A stretch of DNA of 64,000 bases from an uncultured Bacilli bacterium (GTDB taxonomy: Bacteria > Bacillota_I > Bacilli_A > RFN20 > CAG-288). Shown one piece after another: positions 48,323-58,270 of the stretch. Where the stretch lies: assembly GCA_944349335.1 (NCBI GenBank), contig CALVMW010000001.1, positions 16,309 through 80,308 of the forward strand. The letters run 5' to 3'. The notes beneath the pieces were generated by a model, which saw nothing but the letters and a program-made list of their open reading frames with translations, was not told where the DNA came from and made no database searches. Position 1 is the first letter of the stretch; each line of letters begins with the position of its first letter. A program made the position numbers and the translations under genes.

Positions 48323-49591
48323 TCACCTCTTAATGATTGCTTTCTTTCTTCCATCTGTATACGTAATAACTACCTCATCATCTTCTTTAAGGTCATTGAT
48401 ACTTTTTACTTTCTTATTATCTTTATAAATTAAGGCATATCCTTTATTAGCGATATTAGCTGGAGAGTAGGCTTCAAGCAAAGAAATAAAGTTATGAACC
48501 TTATTTAATTTATTATCGATCACTGAAAGAAAATAATTAGTTATATTCTCCTTATTTGTAACCATCTTATCTTCTTTTCTTTTAATTTTATCAAGCAAAC
48601 TTCTTTTGAGTTCTTTTTTAAAACTATTATTTTTGTCGAGTAATAAAGATAAATGCCTCTTTGGTGATAAAGAATCTAATCTTTTTAAAAATCCATCTAA
48701 ATACAGCGCTTTATCTTGTATAACATCTTCTATTTTTTTATTCAATATGCTTATATATTCTTTATGCTTTTCAAAAACTTCTTCCAAAGAAGGATTAATT
48801 AAACTAGCAGCTTCAGTCGGTGTGATAGCCATCTTATCTGAAACTCTATCTGCTACAGAAGTATCGATAGTATGACCGATACAAGTGATGATAGGAACAG
48901 GATAGGTAGCTATTGTAAGAGCAAGTTTTTCATCATCAAAACAGGATAAGTCAGTTTTAGAACCGCCTCCTCTACCTAAGATGAGACAATCATATTTTTT
49001 CTCTTTAGCTTTTTCTAAAGCTAAAATCATACTTTTACTAGCATTATCACCTTGAACTATAGCAGGATATAAAGCAGTCGACACAGGAAAGCGTGAATGT
49101 AAGGTTTTAATAATATCAGAATAGGCGGCAGAATCTTTAGCTGTAACTATCGCTACATTTGAACAATACTTAGGTATAGGTCTTTTTCTTTTTTCATCAA
49201 GATAACCTAACTTATCTAATTTTTCTAATGTTTTTCTTTTTAAAAGAAGACTTGCACCCATCTCTTTAAGCATCACTTCTAATTTATCACCCCACAAAGT
49301 GACACTCGAACCATGGGCATAATATGTTAACCGACCGTGAACTTTTATAATGTCACCAACATTGATCTCATCAAAATTTATACCATTATTATAAAAAGTA
49401 GAAAAAGCACATTTTAATAATGGACCATTGACTTGATCTTGATCTTTATCGCCGATCTCAATATAAGTAAATTTTCCTCTTTTTAATGAATATATTTCTC
49501 CATAGACAGTAATATCATTAAAATAAGGATTATCGAAGCAGCCTTTTAATATATCAGCTACTTCTTGGACAGAGTACATGACATCTTTCAT
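48323..49591 (-). CDS. xseA: Exodeoxyribonuclease VII large subunit
   Basis: 422 residues. N-terminal OB fold (VYGEIYSLKRGKFTYIEIGD), catalytic domain with VAIVTAKDSAAYSDIIKTL, LGRGGGSKTDLSCFDDE and ITCIGHTIDTSVADRVSDKMAITPTEAA (read in parts), then a long coiled coil (about 265-375) and a C-terminal beta segment. Degrades single-stranded DNA. The ATG overlaps the nusB stop (ATGA). nusB-xseA-xseB-dxs-recN matches the Firmicute neighbourhood minus folD and ispA. Confidence 0.94.
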   Translation of the reverse strand: MKDVMYSVQEVADILKGCFDNPYFNDITVYGEIYSLKRGKFTYIEIGDKDQDQVNGPLLKCAFSTFYNNGINFDEINVGDIIKVHGRLTYYAHGSSVTLWGDKLEVMLKEMGASLLLKRKTLEKLDKLGYLDEKRKRPIPKYCSNVAIVTAKDSAAYSDIIKTLHSRFPVSTALYPAIVQGDNASKSMILALEKAKEKKYDCLILGRGGGSKTDLSCFDDEKLALTIATYPVPIITCIGHTIDTSVADRVSDKMAITPTEAASLINPSLEEVFEKHKEYISILNKKIEDVIQDKALYLDGFLKRLDSLSPKRHLSLLLDKNNSFKKELKRSLLDKIKRKEDKMVTNKENITNYFLSVIDNKLNKVHNFISLLEAYSPANIANKGYALIYKDNKKVKSINDLKEDDEVVITYTDGRKKAIIKR

Positions 49592-50010
49592 TTCTTTATA
49601 GCTTTATCTAAAACAGCGTTGATAAATTTATAATCATCTTCTTTTAGATAATTTTTAGCGATCTTGACGCATTCGTCGATTATTACATTGCGCGGAGAAA
49701 GGTGAGCATATTCTCCGTCGCTGACTCCGACAAATAAAATCGCTTTTGCGACGTTGTCGATCCTATTAAAAGTCCAGTTATGAAGATTCTTAGATATGAT
49801 ATTTACAATCTCCTCATAATGTTCTAAAGCTAATGAATAGATGGCTTTTGAATAAAGTGGAACTTTTGAAATATCATCGACGTTATAATGCGATAATAAA
49901 ATCTCGGTAGCGTCGACAGTTTTATTTTCACTTAAATATAAAAAGAACTGGTAAAATATCTGAACTAAATTTACTCTTTCTTCATGGCGGTTATATTTTA
50001 TTGTAGACAT
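49588..50010 (-). CDS. nusB: Transcription antitermination factor NusB
   Basis: 140-residue helical protein binding boxA RNA with S10 during rRNA transcription. Characteristic ends: RHEERVNLVQIFYQFFLYLSE at the start and LSPRNVIIDECVKIAKNYLKEDDYKFINAVLD (in parts) at the end, matching the 'p..v.inE.velak.y......fvNgvLd' block. It overlaps the upstream membrane-protein gene by one base and xseA by four. Confidence 0.92.
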   Translation of the reverse strand: MSTIKYNRHEERVNLVQIFYQFFLYLSENKTVDATEILLSHYNVDDISKVPLYSKAIYSLALEHYEEIVNIISKNLHNWTFNRIDNVAKAILFVGVSDGEYAHLSPRNVIIDECVKIAKNYLKEDDYKFINAVLDKAIKK

Positions 50011-50501
50011 TATTTATTCCTCCGATAAGGGAAAATAGTATATCCCATAACTGCTAAACCTAGTATATGAATAACACTCATTATTATATAATCTTGAATT
50101 CTAAATGATAATACGTATATTCCTAATCCGGAAATTATAAATAAAATAAGCATGATCAAAGTATCAAAAGCATAAATAGCAAAGGCGATCAATAAATATA
50201 ATTTATTACCTTTTAAGGAATAAGAACTCAAAAATAGAAGAATTAAAGCGATCAAGATATTGATGACAGCCGAAACACCTTGAATCAAAGATAAGTCATA
50301 AGTATTACTTAAACCGATAAATGCTAAGGCTGAGGAGGAAAAAAGAAGAGAGATAGTTTGCGGAAAGGAATAGACATTATCTACTAAAGTTATAGTCGAC
50401 TGAAGAAAGATTTGACCGATTAAAGAGATAATTGCAATAATGATAGGTATAGATACAAGATAACCATAATATTTATCTTTTGCTTTAAAATTCTTTTCCA
50501 T
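50010..50501 (-). CDS. Hypothetical membrane protein
   Basis: 163 residues, no family recognised. About five hydrophobic segments: 14-33, 47-62, 72-95, 102-122 and 136-153 approximately; the ends are basic (MEKNFKAKDKYYGY and YRRNK). It sits between tex and nusB with 1-base gaps/overlaps, so it is co-expressed. Bacillus places asp23/yqhY-type genes near nusB, but this is not one of them. Confidence 0.75.
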   Translation of the reverse strand: MEKNFKAKDKYYGYLVSIPIIIAIISLIGQIFLQSTITLVDNVYSFPQTISLLFSSSALAFIGLSNTYDLSLIQGVSAVINILIALILLFLSSYSLKGNKLYLLIAFAIYAFDTLIMLILFIISGLGIYVLSFRIQDYIIMSVIHILGLAVMGYTIFPYRRNK

Positions 50502-50502
50502 C

Positions 50503-52632
50503 TTATTTTACCCCTTTCATCGATAAAGAGATTCTCTTTCTTTCTAAATCGACACTGATCACTTTAACTTTGATTATATCACCTATTTTACCATAATCAT
50601 GCGGATCAGTGACTCTAGTTGAACTTATATCTTTAATGTAAACAAGGCCATTGATTTCAATTCCTAAATCGACAAAGAAACCAAATTGCGTAATATTTCT
50701 AATAGTACCTTCATAAACTGCACCGACTTTTAAATCTTTAATATCGTTTAACTCTTCAGATACTTGCATCATCTGCATTTCTTCACGCGGATCTCTAGTC
50801 GGTTTAATTAGTTCATTAATGATCTCATTTAAAGAAAATAGTGAGATATTTAGTTGAGAACATAAAATTTCTTTGTCATTTTCTGATAGTTCTTTTAACT
50901 TAGAAAGATCATCTTTTTCATCTAAAGAATATTTATTTAATATCTTATGAGCGATAAGATAGTTTTCAGGATGTAATGAAGTATTATCTAATAATTCTTC
51001 TGATTCAGGAATACGTAAAAAACCAGTGCAATTCTCAAAGCATTTTTCACCAAGATAAGGGACATTAAGTAATTCATCTCTTGAATGAAATATTCCATTC
51101 TTCTTTCTATATTCAACAATTGAATGAGCAACCTTATTATTGATGCCAGAAATATAAGAAAGTAAAGCTTCACTCGCACTATTTAAATTGACACCGACAT
51201 AATTAACAACATCGACAACAGTATCTTTAAGTGCATTTTTTAATTTCTTTTCATCAATATCATGTTGATATTGTCCTACACCGATAGATTCTGGAGGTAT
51301 TTTTACTAATTCAGCTAAACTATCTTGTAATCTCCTAGCAATAGATATCGCCGAACGGATATTAGGTTCATATTCCGGGAATTCTTCTTTAGCTATCTTA
51401 GTAACTGAATATATAGAGGCACCAGACTCAGAAACGATAAGCTCTTTAGTAGTTAAGTTATACTCTTTAATCATCTCCTTTATTAAGTGCTCAGATTCAC
51501 GGCTTGCTGTTCCATTACCAATAGCGATAACATCAACTTTTTCACTTTTAATATATTTTAAAAGCTCTTCTTTAGCTTTTCTTTTACTATTTTCATTCAT
51601 AAAAGGATTGTTGATAATACCGACTTTAAGAACATCACCTTTTTCATCAACTATAGCGATCTTACATCCATGCATAAAACCTGGATCAAAACCTAATACC
51701 CTTTTATTTCGTAAAGGAGGAGTTAAAAGTATCTCTTTTAAAGTAATTTTAAATTCTTTTATAGAACTATTTGAAGCTTCTTCAAATAAATAGGAGAATA
51801 CTTCATTAGTTAAAGAGGGTAAAACTAATCTTTTATAGGCATCTTTAGCTATATTAAAGTAAATATCATCATATACTTTACTTTCTTTTAAACTTCGATA
51901 AATAAAATTGATATATAAATCATCATTTAAAAGTAGTGTTCGTTCAAGTTTCTCTTCTTTACATCCTCTTTCAATAGCCAGGATATTATAAGGCTTAAGA
52001 AGAGATAACTTTCTTTGATAATCTTTATAATTATCATAAATTTTTTCGACATCTTTTTCAGTAGTATCAGTCTTGATAATACCATGTTTTAAAATATCAT
52101 TCCTAATAAAGGTGCGAACTTTTATCGCATCAGAAAGAGATTCCGCGATAATATCCATCGCACCTTGAATACAAGATTCACTAGTAGGATATTTCTCATT
52201 AATATATTTCTTAGCTTCTTCATCTATGGTACCAGTTTCATCAGTTAAAAGATAATCAGCTAAAGGTTGTAAGCCAGCGTCTATAGCTTTTTTAGCCCTA
52301 GTCATCTTCTTAGGTTTATATGGACGATAAAGATCTTCTAATTCAACTAAAGAAGTTGTTTTATCGATAGCTAAATATAAACTCTCATCCTTAATTCCTA
52401 ATTTTTCTAAGGTAGCCAAAACTGTTTTCTTCCTACTGAGTAAAGTATCAAGATATTCTTTTTTTTCTAAGATTTCTCTTAATTGCTCTTCATTTAAACC
52501 ACCTGTTTTCTCTTTACGATATCTAGCGATAAAGGGGACAGTAGAACCTTCACTAAATAATTCTAAAGCGACAATTACACTCTTTAAATCTAAAGAACAT
52601 TCATTAGCGATGATATTTTCAATATTTTCCAT
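50503..52632 (-). CDS. tex: Tex-family RNA-binding transcription accessory protein
   Basis: 709 residues. N-terminal Tex helical/HTH part with TVPFIARYRKEKTGGLNEEQL (in parts) and LEDLYRPYKPKKMTRA; YqgF/RuvC-like domain with LGFDPGFMHGCKIAIVD and AIGNGTASRE; tandem HhH with YVGVNLNSASEALLSYISGI; C-terminal S1 domain GAVYEGTIRNITQFGFFVDLG to KVISVDLERKRISLSMK. Complete and of usual length. Acts in transcription/RNA metabolism in ways not fully defined. First gene of the long - strand operon. Confidence 0.95.
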   Translation of the reverse strand: MENIENIIANECSLDLKSVIVALELFSEGSTVPFIARYRKEKTGGLNEEQLREILEKKEYLDTLLSRKKTVLATLEKLGIKDESLYLAIDKTTSLVELEDLYRPYKPKKMTRAKKAIDAGLQPLADYLLTDETGTIDEEAKKYINEKYPTSESCIQGAMDIIAESLSDAIKVRTFIRNDILKHGIIKTDTTEKDVEKIYDNYKDYQRKLSLLKPYNILAIERGCKEEKLERTLLLNDDLYINFIYRSLKESKVYDDIYFNIAKDAYKRLVLPSLTNEVFSYLFEEASNSSIKEFKITLKEILLTPPLRNKRVLGFDPGFMHGCKIAIVDEKGDVLKVGIINNPFMNENSKRKAKEELLKYIKSEKVDVIAIGNGTASRESEHLIKEMIKEYNLTTKELIVSESGASIYSVTKIAKEEFPEYEPNIRSAISIARRLQDSLAELVKIPPESIGVGQYQHDIDEKKLKNALKDTVVDVVNYVGVNLNSASEALLSYISGINNKVAHSIVEYRKKNGIFHSRDELLNVPYLGEKCFENCTGFLRIPESEELLDNTSLHPENYLIAHKILNKYSLDEKDDLSKLKELSENDKEILCSQLNISLFSLNEIINELIKPTRDPREEMQMMQVSEELNDIKDLKVGAVYEGTIRNITQFGFFVDLGIEINGLVYIKDISSTRVTDPHDYGKIGDIIKVKVISVDLERKRISLSMKGVK

Positions 52633-52642
52633 AACGTTTTAA

Positions 52643-52671
52643 ATTTTACCATATTAAGCCACTATTTTAAA
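52643..52671 (-). promoter_or_regulatory. Promoter for the tex-nusB-xseAB-dxs-recN-deoB operon
   Basis: On the - strand TTTAAA (52666-52671), 17-bp spacer, TAAAAT (52643-52648), giving a very short leader before the tex ATG (52632). It could drive up to twelve genes; an internal site before deoB is also possible. Confidence 0.5.
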
Positions 52672-52716
52672 CATCAAGGGGCTATTTCTAGTCTTGTTAA
52701 CTTTGGTTAAAATCTA

Positions 52717-52746
52717 TTGCATTATACTAAACTTCTAATTTAGAAT
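52717..52746 (+). promoter_or_regulatory. Candidate promoter for the pepC pair
   Basis: TTGCAT (52717-52722), 18-bp spacer, TAGAAT (52741-52746); start about 52753, then AGGAGG at 52762-52767 before ATG 52774. TGCTATTAT at 52748-52756 is an alternative extended -10 but would begin transcription inside the Shine-Dalgarno. Confidence 0.5.
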
Positions 52747-52773
52747 ATGCTATTATATCTTAGGAGGAAATTT

Positions 52774-54099
52774 ATGGATAAAATATTAAATATAAACGAT
52801 ATTAATAGCTATGAAGATGATTTTCGCAGCAAGAAATGTCACCTTTTAGCTAGAAATGCTGTCATTACAAATGGTATTTACGCCTCAAGCATCAATGATG
52901 ATGTTGTCCGTTCTTTACCCGATTCTTTTTCTATCGATATCAAGGACGGAAATATAACAGATCAGAAACAATCTGGTCGCTGTTGGATGTTCGCTGGTTT
53001 TAATGCTTTAAAACCGGTCATCATGAAAAAGCTAAACGTCGAAAATTTTGAATTTTCACAAGCTTACCTTCAATTCTATGACAAATTAGAAAAGGCCAAT
53101 TTCTTCTTAGAAAGAGTTATCGAACTTAAAGATGAAAGCATCGATTCCCGCGATAACGTCAAAGTCTTCACCTCGACTTTAGGGGATGGCGGTCATTTTG
53201 TGATGTTTAAAAACCTCGTTAAAAAATATGGTGTTGTCCCTAAAGAGTGCATGAAGGAGACTTTTACTTCTTCTAAAACTAATGAACTTAATGCTGTTTT
53301 AGAAAAGCTTCTTTTTAAAGACGCATATATTTTAAGAAATCTTTCTACCGATGAAGAAAGAAGAACTCATAAAGAGATGATGCTTAGTGAAGTATATCGC
53401 ATTTTAGCCATCTCTTTAGGAGAACCGACTAGAGAATTTACTTATCAATATTATGATAAAGATAAAAAATTTGTCCGCCTTAAGAAGATGTCACCAAAAG
53501 AATTCTATGATGAATACTTTGGTTCTACTATTGACGATTACATCGTTTTATCTGATTCTCCTTATTATGATTTCAAAGATTATGTTAGATATTATTCTCA
53601 TCTTGTAAATAATGTTGAAGGTGGTGAGAATGTTTACTTCTTCAACGTTTCTAAGGATGAATTTTTAAACTCCTTAGTCTCTTCTTTAAAAGGTGAAGAA
53701 CCGGTTTGGTTTGCTGCTGATGCCACTACTCAATTCTTAAGAAAAGAAGGCTATTTAGCTGACCATGTTATCGATTATGATAAACTTTTTGGTATCGATA
53801 CTTCTATGGATAAAGGTGCAAGTATTGATTACTTGCAAACTGTTTGTAATCATGCGATGACTTTTACTGGTTGCAATATCTTAGATGATGGAACTATCGA
53901 TCGCTTTAAAGTTAAGAACTCATGGGGCAAAGATAACGGAAAAGATGGTTATTACATCATGTCTAGAGACTATTTTGATAAATATGTTTATCAGATTGTC
54001 ATCAATAAAAAATATTTAACTAGTGAACTACTCGAAAAATTTAATAAGAGTGAAGAAATTGAGATTAAACCTTACAAAAATATTTTCGATAATAAATAA
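52774..54099 (+). CDS. pepC: C1-family aminopeptidase (PepC/bleomycin hydrolase), copy 1
   Basis: 441 residues, cytoplasmic papain-fold aminopeptidase. Active site: Gln/Cys in TDQKQSGRCWMFAGFN, His in VCNHAMTFTGCN, Asn in FKVKNSWGKDNG. Start MDKILNINDINSYEDDF at ATG 52774 behind AGGAGG; the in-frame ATG 52747 would have no Shine-Dalgarno. Probably completes peptide digestion for amino-acid supply. Followed 11 bases later by a paralogue of almost equal length. Confidence 0.93.
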   Translation: MDKILNINDINSYEDDFRSKKCHLLARNAVITNGIYASSINDDVVRSLPDSFSIDIKDGNITDQKQSGRCWMFAGFNALKPVIMKKLNVENFEFSQAYLQFYDKLEKANFFLERVIELKDESIDSRDNVKVFTSTLGDGGHFVMFKNLVKKYGVVPKECMKETFTSSKTNELNAVLEKLLFKDAYILRNLSTDEERRTHKEMMLSEVYRILAISLGEPTREFTYQYYDKDKKFVRLKKMSPKEFYDEYFGSTIDDYIVLSDSPYYDFKDYVRYYSHLVNNVEGGENVYFFNVSKDEFLNSLVSSLKGEEPVWFAADATTQFLRKEGYLADHVIDYDKLFGIDTSMDKGASIDYLQTVCNHAMTFTGCNILDDGTIDRFKVKNSWGKDNGKDGYYIMSRDYFDKYVYQIVINKKYLTSELLEKFNKSEEIEIKPYKNIFDNK

Positions 54100-54110
54100 G
54101 GAATAACTAT

Positions 54111-55433
54111 ATGAAAGAAATAACTTTAACTGATCTTGAAAGATTTGAAGAATATTCTTCTTCACTTCCTAATAGAAAAATTATCGCTGATTCTGTTATA
54201 AATAACGGAATTTTAGCAGCTAGCCGCAATTATGAGAAAGAAAGAGAACTCACAAAAAATTATTCTTTAGAATTAGATGCTGGTGATGTTACTAATCAAA
54301 AACAATCTGGTCGCTGTTGGATGTTTGCAGCTACAAACCTTATGCGTCTAAAGGTTATGAAGAATCTTAATCTTGGCAACATGGAGCTCTCTCAAAATTA
54401 CCCTCTTTTCTATGATAAATTAGAAAAAAGTAATTATTTTTTAGAAAATATCATCGCTACTAGAGACGAAAAAACCTCTTCAAGAGTAGTTTCCTACCTT
54501 TTAACTGCTCCTTTAGGAGATGGTGGTCAGTTTGATATGTTCGCCTCTTTAGTTAAGAAATATGGTGTTGTTCCTAAAATCTGTATGCCGGAAACTGCTA
54601 CTTCTTCAAAAACGATGTTGATGAATAATTTCTTAACTAAAAAACTTAGAGAATATGCCTATATCTTAAGAGAAGAACATAAAGAAGACGATATAACCTC
54701 TTTAAGAAATTTGAAAGATAATATGCTTAAAGAGATATATCATATTTTAGTCTTATGTTTAGGTAAACCTCCTCTTAAGTTTACCTTTGAGACTAGAGAT
54801 TTAAAGAATAATTTCATCCGTATTGAAAATATTACCCCGCAAGAATTTTTTGCTAAGTATGTAGCTATGAACTTAGATTCCTATATCTCAATCATCAATG
54901 CTCCTACTGACGATAAACCGTATAATCGTTCATTTACTGTGAAATTCTTAGGTAATATTTATCCTGATACTGTCAAGTATTTAAATTTACCGATCGAAAG
55001 ATTAAAAGAACTCTTGATTGCTCAGTTAAAAGATGGAGAACCAGTATGGTTTGGTTCTGATGTCGGTCAATTCTCTGATAGAGAGAAGGGTTATCTAAGT
55101 GTCGATGCCTTAGATGTTAAGTCTCTTTTCAACACAGAGTTTAAACTCGATAAAAAAGCTCGCCTAGATTATGGAGAGTCGCTCATGACTCATGCGATGG
55201 TCTTCACTGGTGTCAACTTAGTAGATGGTAAACCAAATAGGTACAAAGTTGAAAATTCCTGGGGTAAAGAACCTGGTTATGATGGTTTCTTTGCTATGGA
55301 TGATGAGTGGTTTAATGAATATGTTTATCAGATCGTTATCGATAAAAAATATTTAACTAAAGAAGAATTAGAAGCCTACAACTCAGATCCTATCGTTTTA
55401 GAACCTTGGGATCCGATGGGTTCATTAGCCTAA
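54111..55433 (+). CDS. pepC: C1-family aminopeptidase (PepC/bleomycin hydrolase), copy 2
   Basis: 440 residues, tandem paralogue of the preceding gene. Active site: VTNQKQSGRCWMFAATN, THAMVFTGVN, YKVENSWGKEPG; all catalytic positions kept. Shared blocks such as the PLGDGGQFDMFASLVKKYGVVPK region (DGGHFVMFKNLVKKYGVVPK in copy 1) show duplication, while the ends and middle have diverged, suggesting different peptide preferences. Weak Shine-Dalgarno (AAGGA). Co-transcribed with copy 1. Confidence 0.92.
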   Translation: MKEITLTDLERFEEYSSSLPNRKIIADSVINNGILAASRNYEKERELTKNYSLELDAGDVTNQKQSGRCWMFAATNLMRLKVMKNLNLGNMELSQNYPLFYDKLEKSNYFLENIIATRDEKTSSRVVSYLLTAPLGDGGQFDMFASLVKKYGVVPKICMPETATSSKTMLMNNFLTKKLREYAYILREEHKEDDITSLRNLKDNMLKEIYHILVLCLGKPPLKFTFETRDLKNNFIRIENITPQEFFAKYVAMNLDSYISIINAPTDDKPYNRSFTVKFLGNIYPDTVKYLNLPIERLKELLIAQLKDGEPVWFGSDVGQFSDREKGYLSVDALDVKSLFNTEFKLDKKARLDYGESLMTHAMVFTGVNLVDGKPNRYKVENSWGKEPGYDGFFAMDDEWFNEYVYQIVIDKKYLTKEELEAYNSDPIVLEPWDPMGSLA

Positions 55434-55447
55434 AAGGAGGATAAAAT

Positions 55448-55699
55448 ATGATTGAATTTAGGTATGATACTCAACTTTTAATCGAAGGAACAGGACTTGA
55501 TGAAAATAAAATCAGTGATTATATCACCGAGCACTTTAAAGGTGATTGCTTATTAGTAGTCGGTGATGATTCACTTATCAAGCTTCATTTTCATACTAAT
55601 GAACCTTGGCTAGTCTTAGAGTACTGCTCTACTCTAGGAGAAATATTCGATATTGTTGTCGAAGATATGGACCGTCAATCTAGAGGATTAAAAGGTTAA
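55448..55699 (+). CDS. Stand-alone FakA/YloV-type domain protein
   Basis: 83 residues. Matches the segment following the DAK2 kinase domain in fatty-acid kinase FakA (YloV): FRYDTQLLIEG (FxYCTEFLI), then GDCLLVVGDDSLIKLHFHTNEPWLVLEYCSTLGEI (GDSLVVVGDDxLIKVHVHTNxPGxVLE..., in parts) and VVEDMDRQ (KIENMxxQ). The kinase and the C-terminal FakB-binding part are absent. The gene is complete, with a good AAGGAGG site and a terminator after it, so it is not an obvious relic. Role unknown; it may interact with a DegV/FakB-like protein elsewhere. Confidence 0.7.
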   Translation: MIEFRYDTQLLIEGTGLDENKISDYITEHFKGDCLLVVGDDSLIKLHFHTNEPWLVLEYCSTLGEIFDIVVEDMDRQSRGLKG

Positions 55700-55703
55700 A
55701 AAT

Positions 55704-55729
55704 AGCGTCACTCAGGTGACGCTTTTTTA
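55704..55729 (+). terminator. Terminator of the pepC operon
   Basis: Stem AGCGTCAC/GTGACGCT (55704-55711 with 55716-55723), TCAG loop, T run to 55728. It is 5 bases after the stop of the FakA-like gene. Confidence 0.92.
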
Positions 55730-55770
55730 ATAACTTGTTTTATTATTCTAAAGTTGCCTATTTTAATTTT

Positions 55771-55799
55771 AAAAAAACTGCTGATAATTCAGCAGTTTT
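55771..55799 (-). terminator. Terminator of leuS
   Basis: Stem AAAACTGCTGA/TCAGCAGTTTT (55774-55784 with 55789-55799), 4-base loop; read on the - strand it is followed by a run of seven T. It begins 5 bases past the leuS stop. Confidence 0.88.
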
Positions 55800-55803
55800 A
55801 ATT

Positions 55804-58215
55804 TTACTTAACAACGATAGAAATAATCTTATTAGGAACGACGATCATCTTGATTATCTCTTTACCTTCAACATATGTTTTAACATTATCTAAGGTGAGA
55901 ACAATCTTCTTTAATTCTTCTAACTCCTCACTTGTTGCATCCTTTTTAAAATCATACTTAGCACGAAGTTTACCATTGACTTGGATAGCATAGGTGACAG
56001 GTTTAAATGAGATTTTTTCTTCATCATAAGTAGGCCAAGTTGAGAAGTCGATAAGGTCATTATGACCTAATGCTTGATAGAATTCACTTGCGATAAAAGG
56101 AGTTATAGGAGCGATGATTTTAGCTAATCCTTCAAGCATATATAGAGGTAGTTTTTCAGCTTTTAACATCTCATTCACTAAAACCATTATCTGTGCAATA
56201 CCAGTGTTAAAGTGTAAAATTTCATAGTCTGCGGTGCACTTTTTAACAGTATAGTTATAGACATATTCTAAAGATTCTTCACTTTCAGTAGTTCTCTTAT
56301 TGATATATTCTTCATCAAAATATAAACGATAGAGCTTATCTAAGAATCTCTTAGCACCTTTAGGACCATCATTATTCCAAGGTAAAGGTTGATCGATAGG
56401 TCCTTTAAAGAGTTCATATAATCTTAAAGCGTCAGCACCATATTCATTAACTACTTGATCAGGTGAGACAGTATTACCTAAAGATTTAGACATCTTTTGA
56501 CCATCAGAACCTAAAATCAAACCTTGATGATAGAGTTTCTTAAAAGGTTCATCAGAAGAAAAGACACCTTCATCGTGTAAAAACTTATGCCAGAAACGAG
56601 CATAAAGAAGATGTAAGACAGCGTGTTCAGCTCCACCGACATAAACATCGACTGGTAGCCAGTGGTCTAGTAATTTTTTATCTCCGATCTCTTTATCATT
56701 ATGGGGATCAATATATCTTGCATAATACCAGCTAGAACCAGCCCATTGAGGCATCGTATTAGTTTCACGCAAACCCTTTTTACCATCGACTATAACTTCA
56801 CACCACTCTTTGTCTTTACTAAGCGGAGGCTTACCATCATAAGTGGGCTGATAGTCTTTTAAATCAGGCAAAGTTAAAGGTAAATCACTATAAGCAACAG
56901 GTTTTAAAGAACCATCTTCCATATGAATCATCGGGATAGGTTCACCCCAATATCTCTGACGTGAGAATAGCCAGTCACGAAGTTTATAGGATATTTTATA
57001 ATTACCCTTTTTCAATTCGATAAGTTTATCAGTGATAGCTTTTTTAGCTTCTTCATTATTAAGTCCATCAGCAAAATCAGAATTAATATGGACTCCATCG
57101 CCTTCATAAGCTTCTTTAGAGATGTCAGATTCAATAACTTTTATCATTTCGATATTATGTTTTTTAGCAAACTCATAATCTCTTTGATCGTGACTAGGAA
57201 CAGCCATAACAGCACCAGTTCCATAAGTTGCTAAAACATAATCACCGATATATACTTTAACTTTCTTACCATTGATAGGATTGATAGCATAGGCACCTAA
57301 GAAGACACCAGTCTTCTCTTTATTTAAATCAGTTCTCTCTAAGTCGCTCTTTCTTTCAACCTCAGCTAAATACTTACTAACTTTCTCTTTTTGCTCAGGT
57401 GTAACAAGTTGTTTAACTAAAGGATGCTCAGGTGCTAAAACACAATAAGTGCAACCAAATAACGTGTCAGCTCTAGTTGTAAATACATCAAAAGATAGAT
57501 CAGAATCAACAATATTAAAAGTGACAATAGAACCATAGCTCTTACCGATCCAATTCTTTTGCATCTGAACTGTAGAAGTAGGCCAACTAACTTCATCTAA
57601 GCCGCTTAAAAGTTTATCAGCATAAGCTGTAATCTTTAAACACCACTGCTTCATCGGCCTTCTTTCAACTGGATAATTTCCTCTTTCACTGCGGCCATCG
57701 ATGACTTCTTCGTTAGCTAAAACAGTTCCGAGTGCAGGACAGTAATTAACTAATCTTTCATCTTCATAGGCTAAGCCTTTTTCATACAATTTTAAAAAGA
57801 TATATTGAGTCCACTTATAGTAGCTAGGATCACAAGTTTTAATTTCACGATCCCAGTCATAGGAAAAACCCATCCTTTTAAGTTGACAGCGAAAATTATT
57901 AATATTCTTTTCAGTATAGATAGAAGGAGAGGCATTATTTTTAATAGCAAATTGTTCTGCTGGTAAACCGAAAGCATCATAGCCGATAGGATGTAAAACA
58001 TTAAAGCCTTGCATTCTTTTTAAACGAGCTAAAGCGTCAGTTGCAGTATATCCTTCGACATGACCGACATGTAAGCCCGCAGCAGATGGATAGGGGAACA
58101 TATCAAGAACGTAAAATTTTGGTTTAGAAAAGTCATAACAATCAGTTTTGTAAACTTTGTTATCTTCCCAATATTTCTGCCATTTTTCCTCTATATTTTT
58201 AAAATCGTAGCCCAT
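55804..58215 (-). CDS. leuS: Leucyl-tRNA synthetase
   Basis: 803-residue class I synthetase. HIGH region [19 protein letters not shown]1 editing domain with [12 protein letters not shown] and [26 protein letters not shown] and [25 protein letters not shown] in [14 protein letters not shown]-terminal anticodon and LeuRS-specific domains ([10 protein letters not shown]). Normal length and complete. Own promoter (TTGAAA-17-TATAAT) in the 55-base gap; no room for a T-box leader. Confidence 0.97.
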   Translation of the reverse strand: MGYDFKNIEEKWQKYWEDNKVYKTDCYDFSKPKFYVLDMFPYPSAAGLHVGHVEGYTATDALARLKRMQGFNVLHPIGYDAFGLPAEQFAIKNNASPSIYTEKNINNFRCQLKRMGFSYDWDREIKTCDPSYYKWTQYIFLKLYEKGLAYEDERLVNYCPALGTVLANEEVIDGRSERGNYPVERRPMKQWCLKITAYADKLLSGLDEVSWPTSTVQMQKNWIGKSYGSIVTFNIVDSDLSFDVFTTRADTLFGCTYCVLAPEHPLVKQLVTPEQKEKVSKYLAEVERKSDLERTDLNKEKTGVFLGAYAINPINGKKVKVYIGDYVLATYGTGAVMAVPSHDQRDYEFAKKHNIEMIKVIESDISKEAYEGDGVHINSDFADGLNNEEAKKAITDKLIELKKGNYKISYKLRDWLFSRQRYWGEPIPMIHMEDGSLKPVAYSDLPLTLPDLKDYQPTYDGKPPLSKDKEWCEVIVDGKKGLRETNTMPQWAGSSWYYARYIDPHNDKEIGDKKLLDHWLPVDVYVGGAEHAVLHLLYARFWHKFLHDEGVFSSDEPFKKLYHQGLILGSDGQKMSKSLGNTVSPDQVVNEYGADALRLYELFKGPIDQPLPWNNDGPKGAKRFLDKLYRLYFDEEYINKRTTESEESLEYVYNYTVKKCTADYEILHFNTGIAQIMVLVNEMLKAEKLPLYMLEGLAKIIAPITPFIASEFYQALGHNDLIDFSTWPTYDEEKISFKPVTYAIQVNGKLRAKYDFKKDATSEELEELKKIVLTLDNVKTYVEGKEIIKMIVVPNKIISIVVK

Positions 58216-58238
58216 AGAAAACCTCTTTTCGATAGATG

Positions 58239-58267
58239 ATTATAACGAAAAAGGCCGCTTATTTCAA
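58239..58267 (-). promoter_or_regulatory. Promoter for leuS
   Basis: On the - strand TTGAAA (58262-58267), 17-bp spacer, TATAAT (58239-58244), close to consensus; leader about 17 bases with AGAGG before ATG 58215. It starts just after the stop of the isomerase-like gene (58271). Confidence 0.8.
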
Positions 58268-58270
58268 ATC

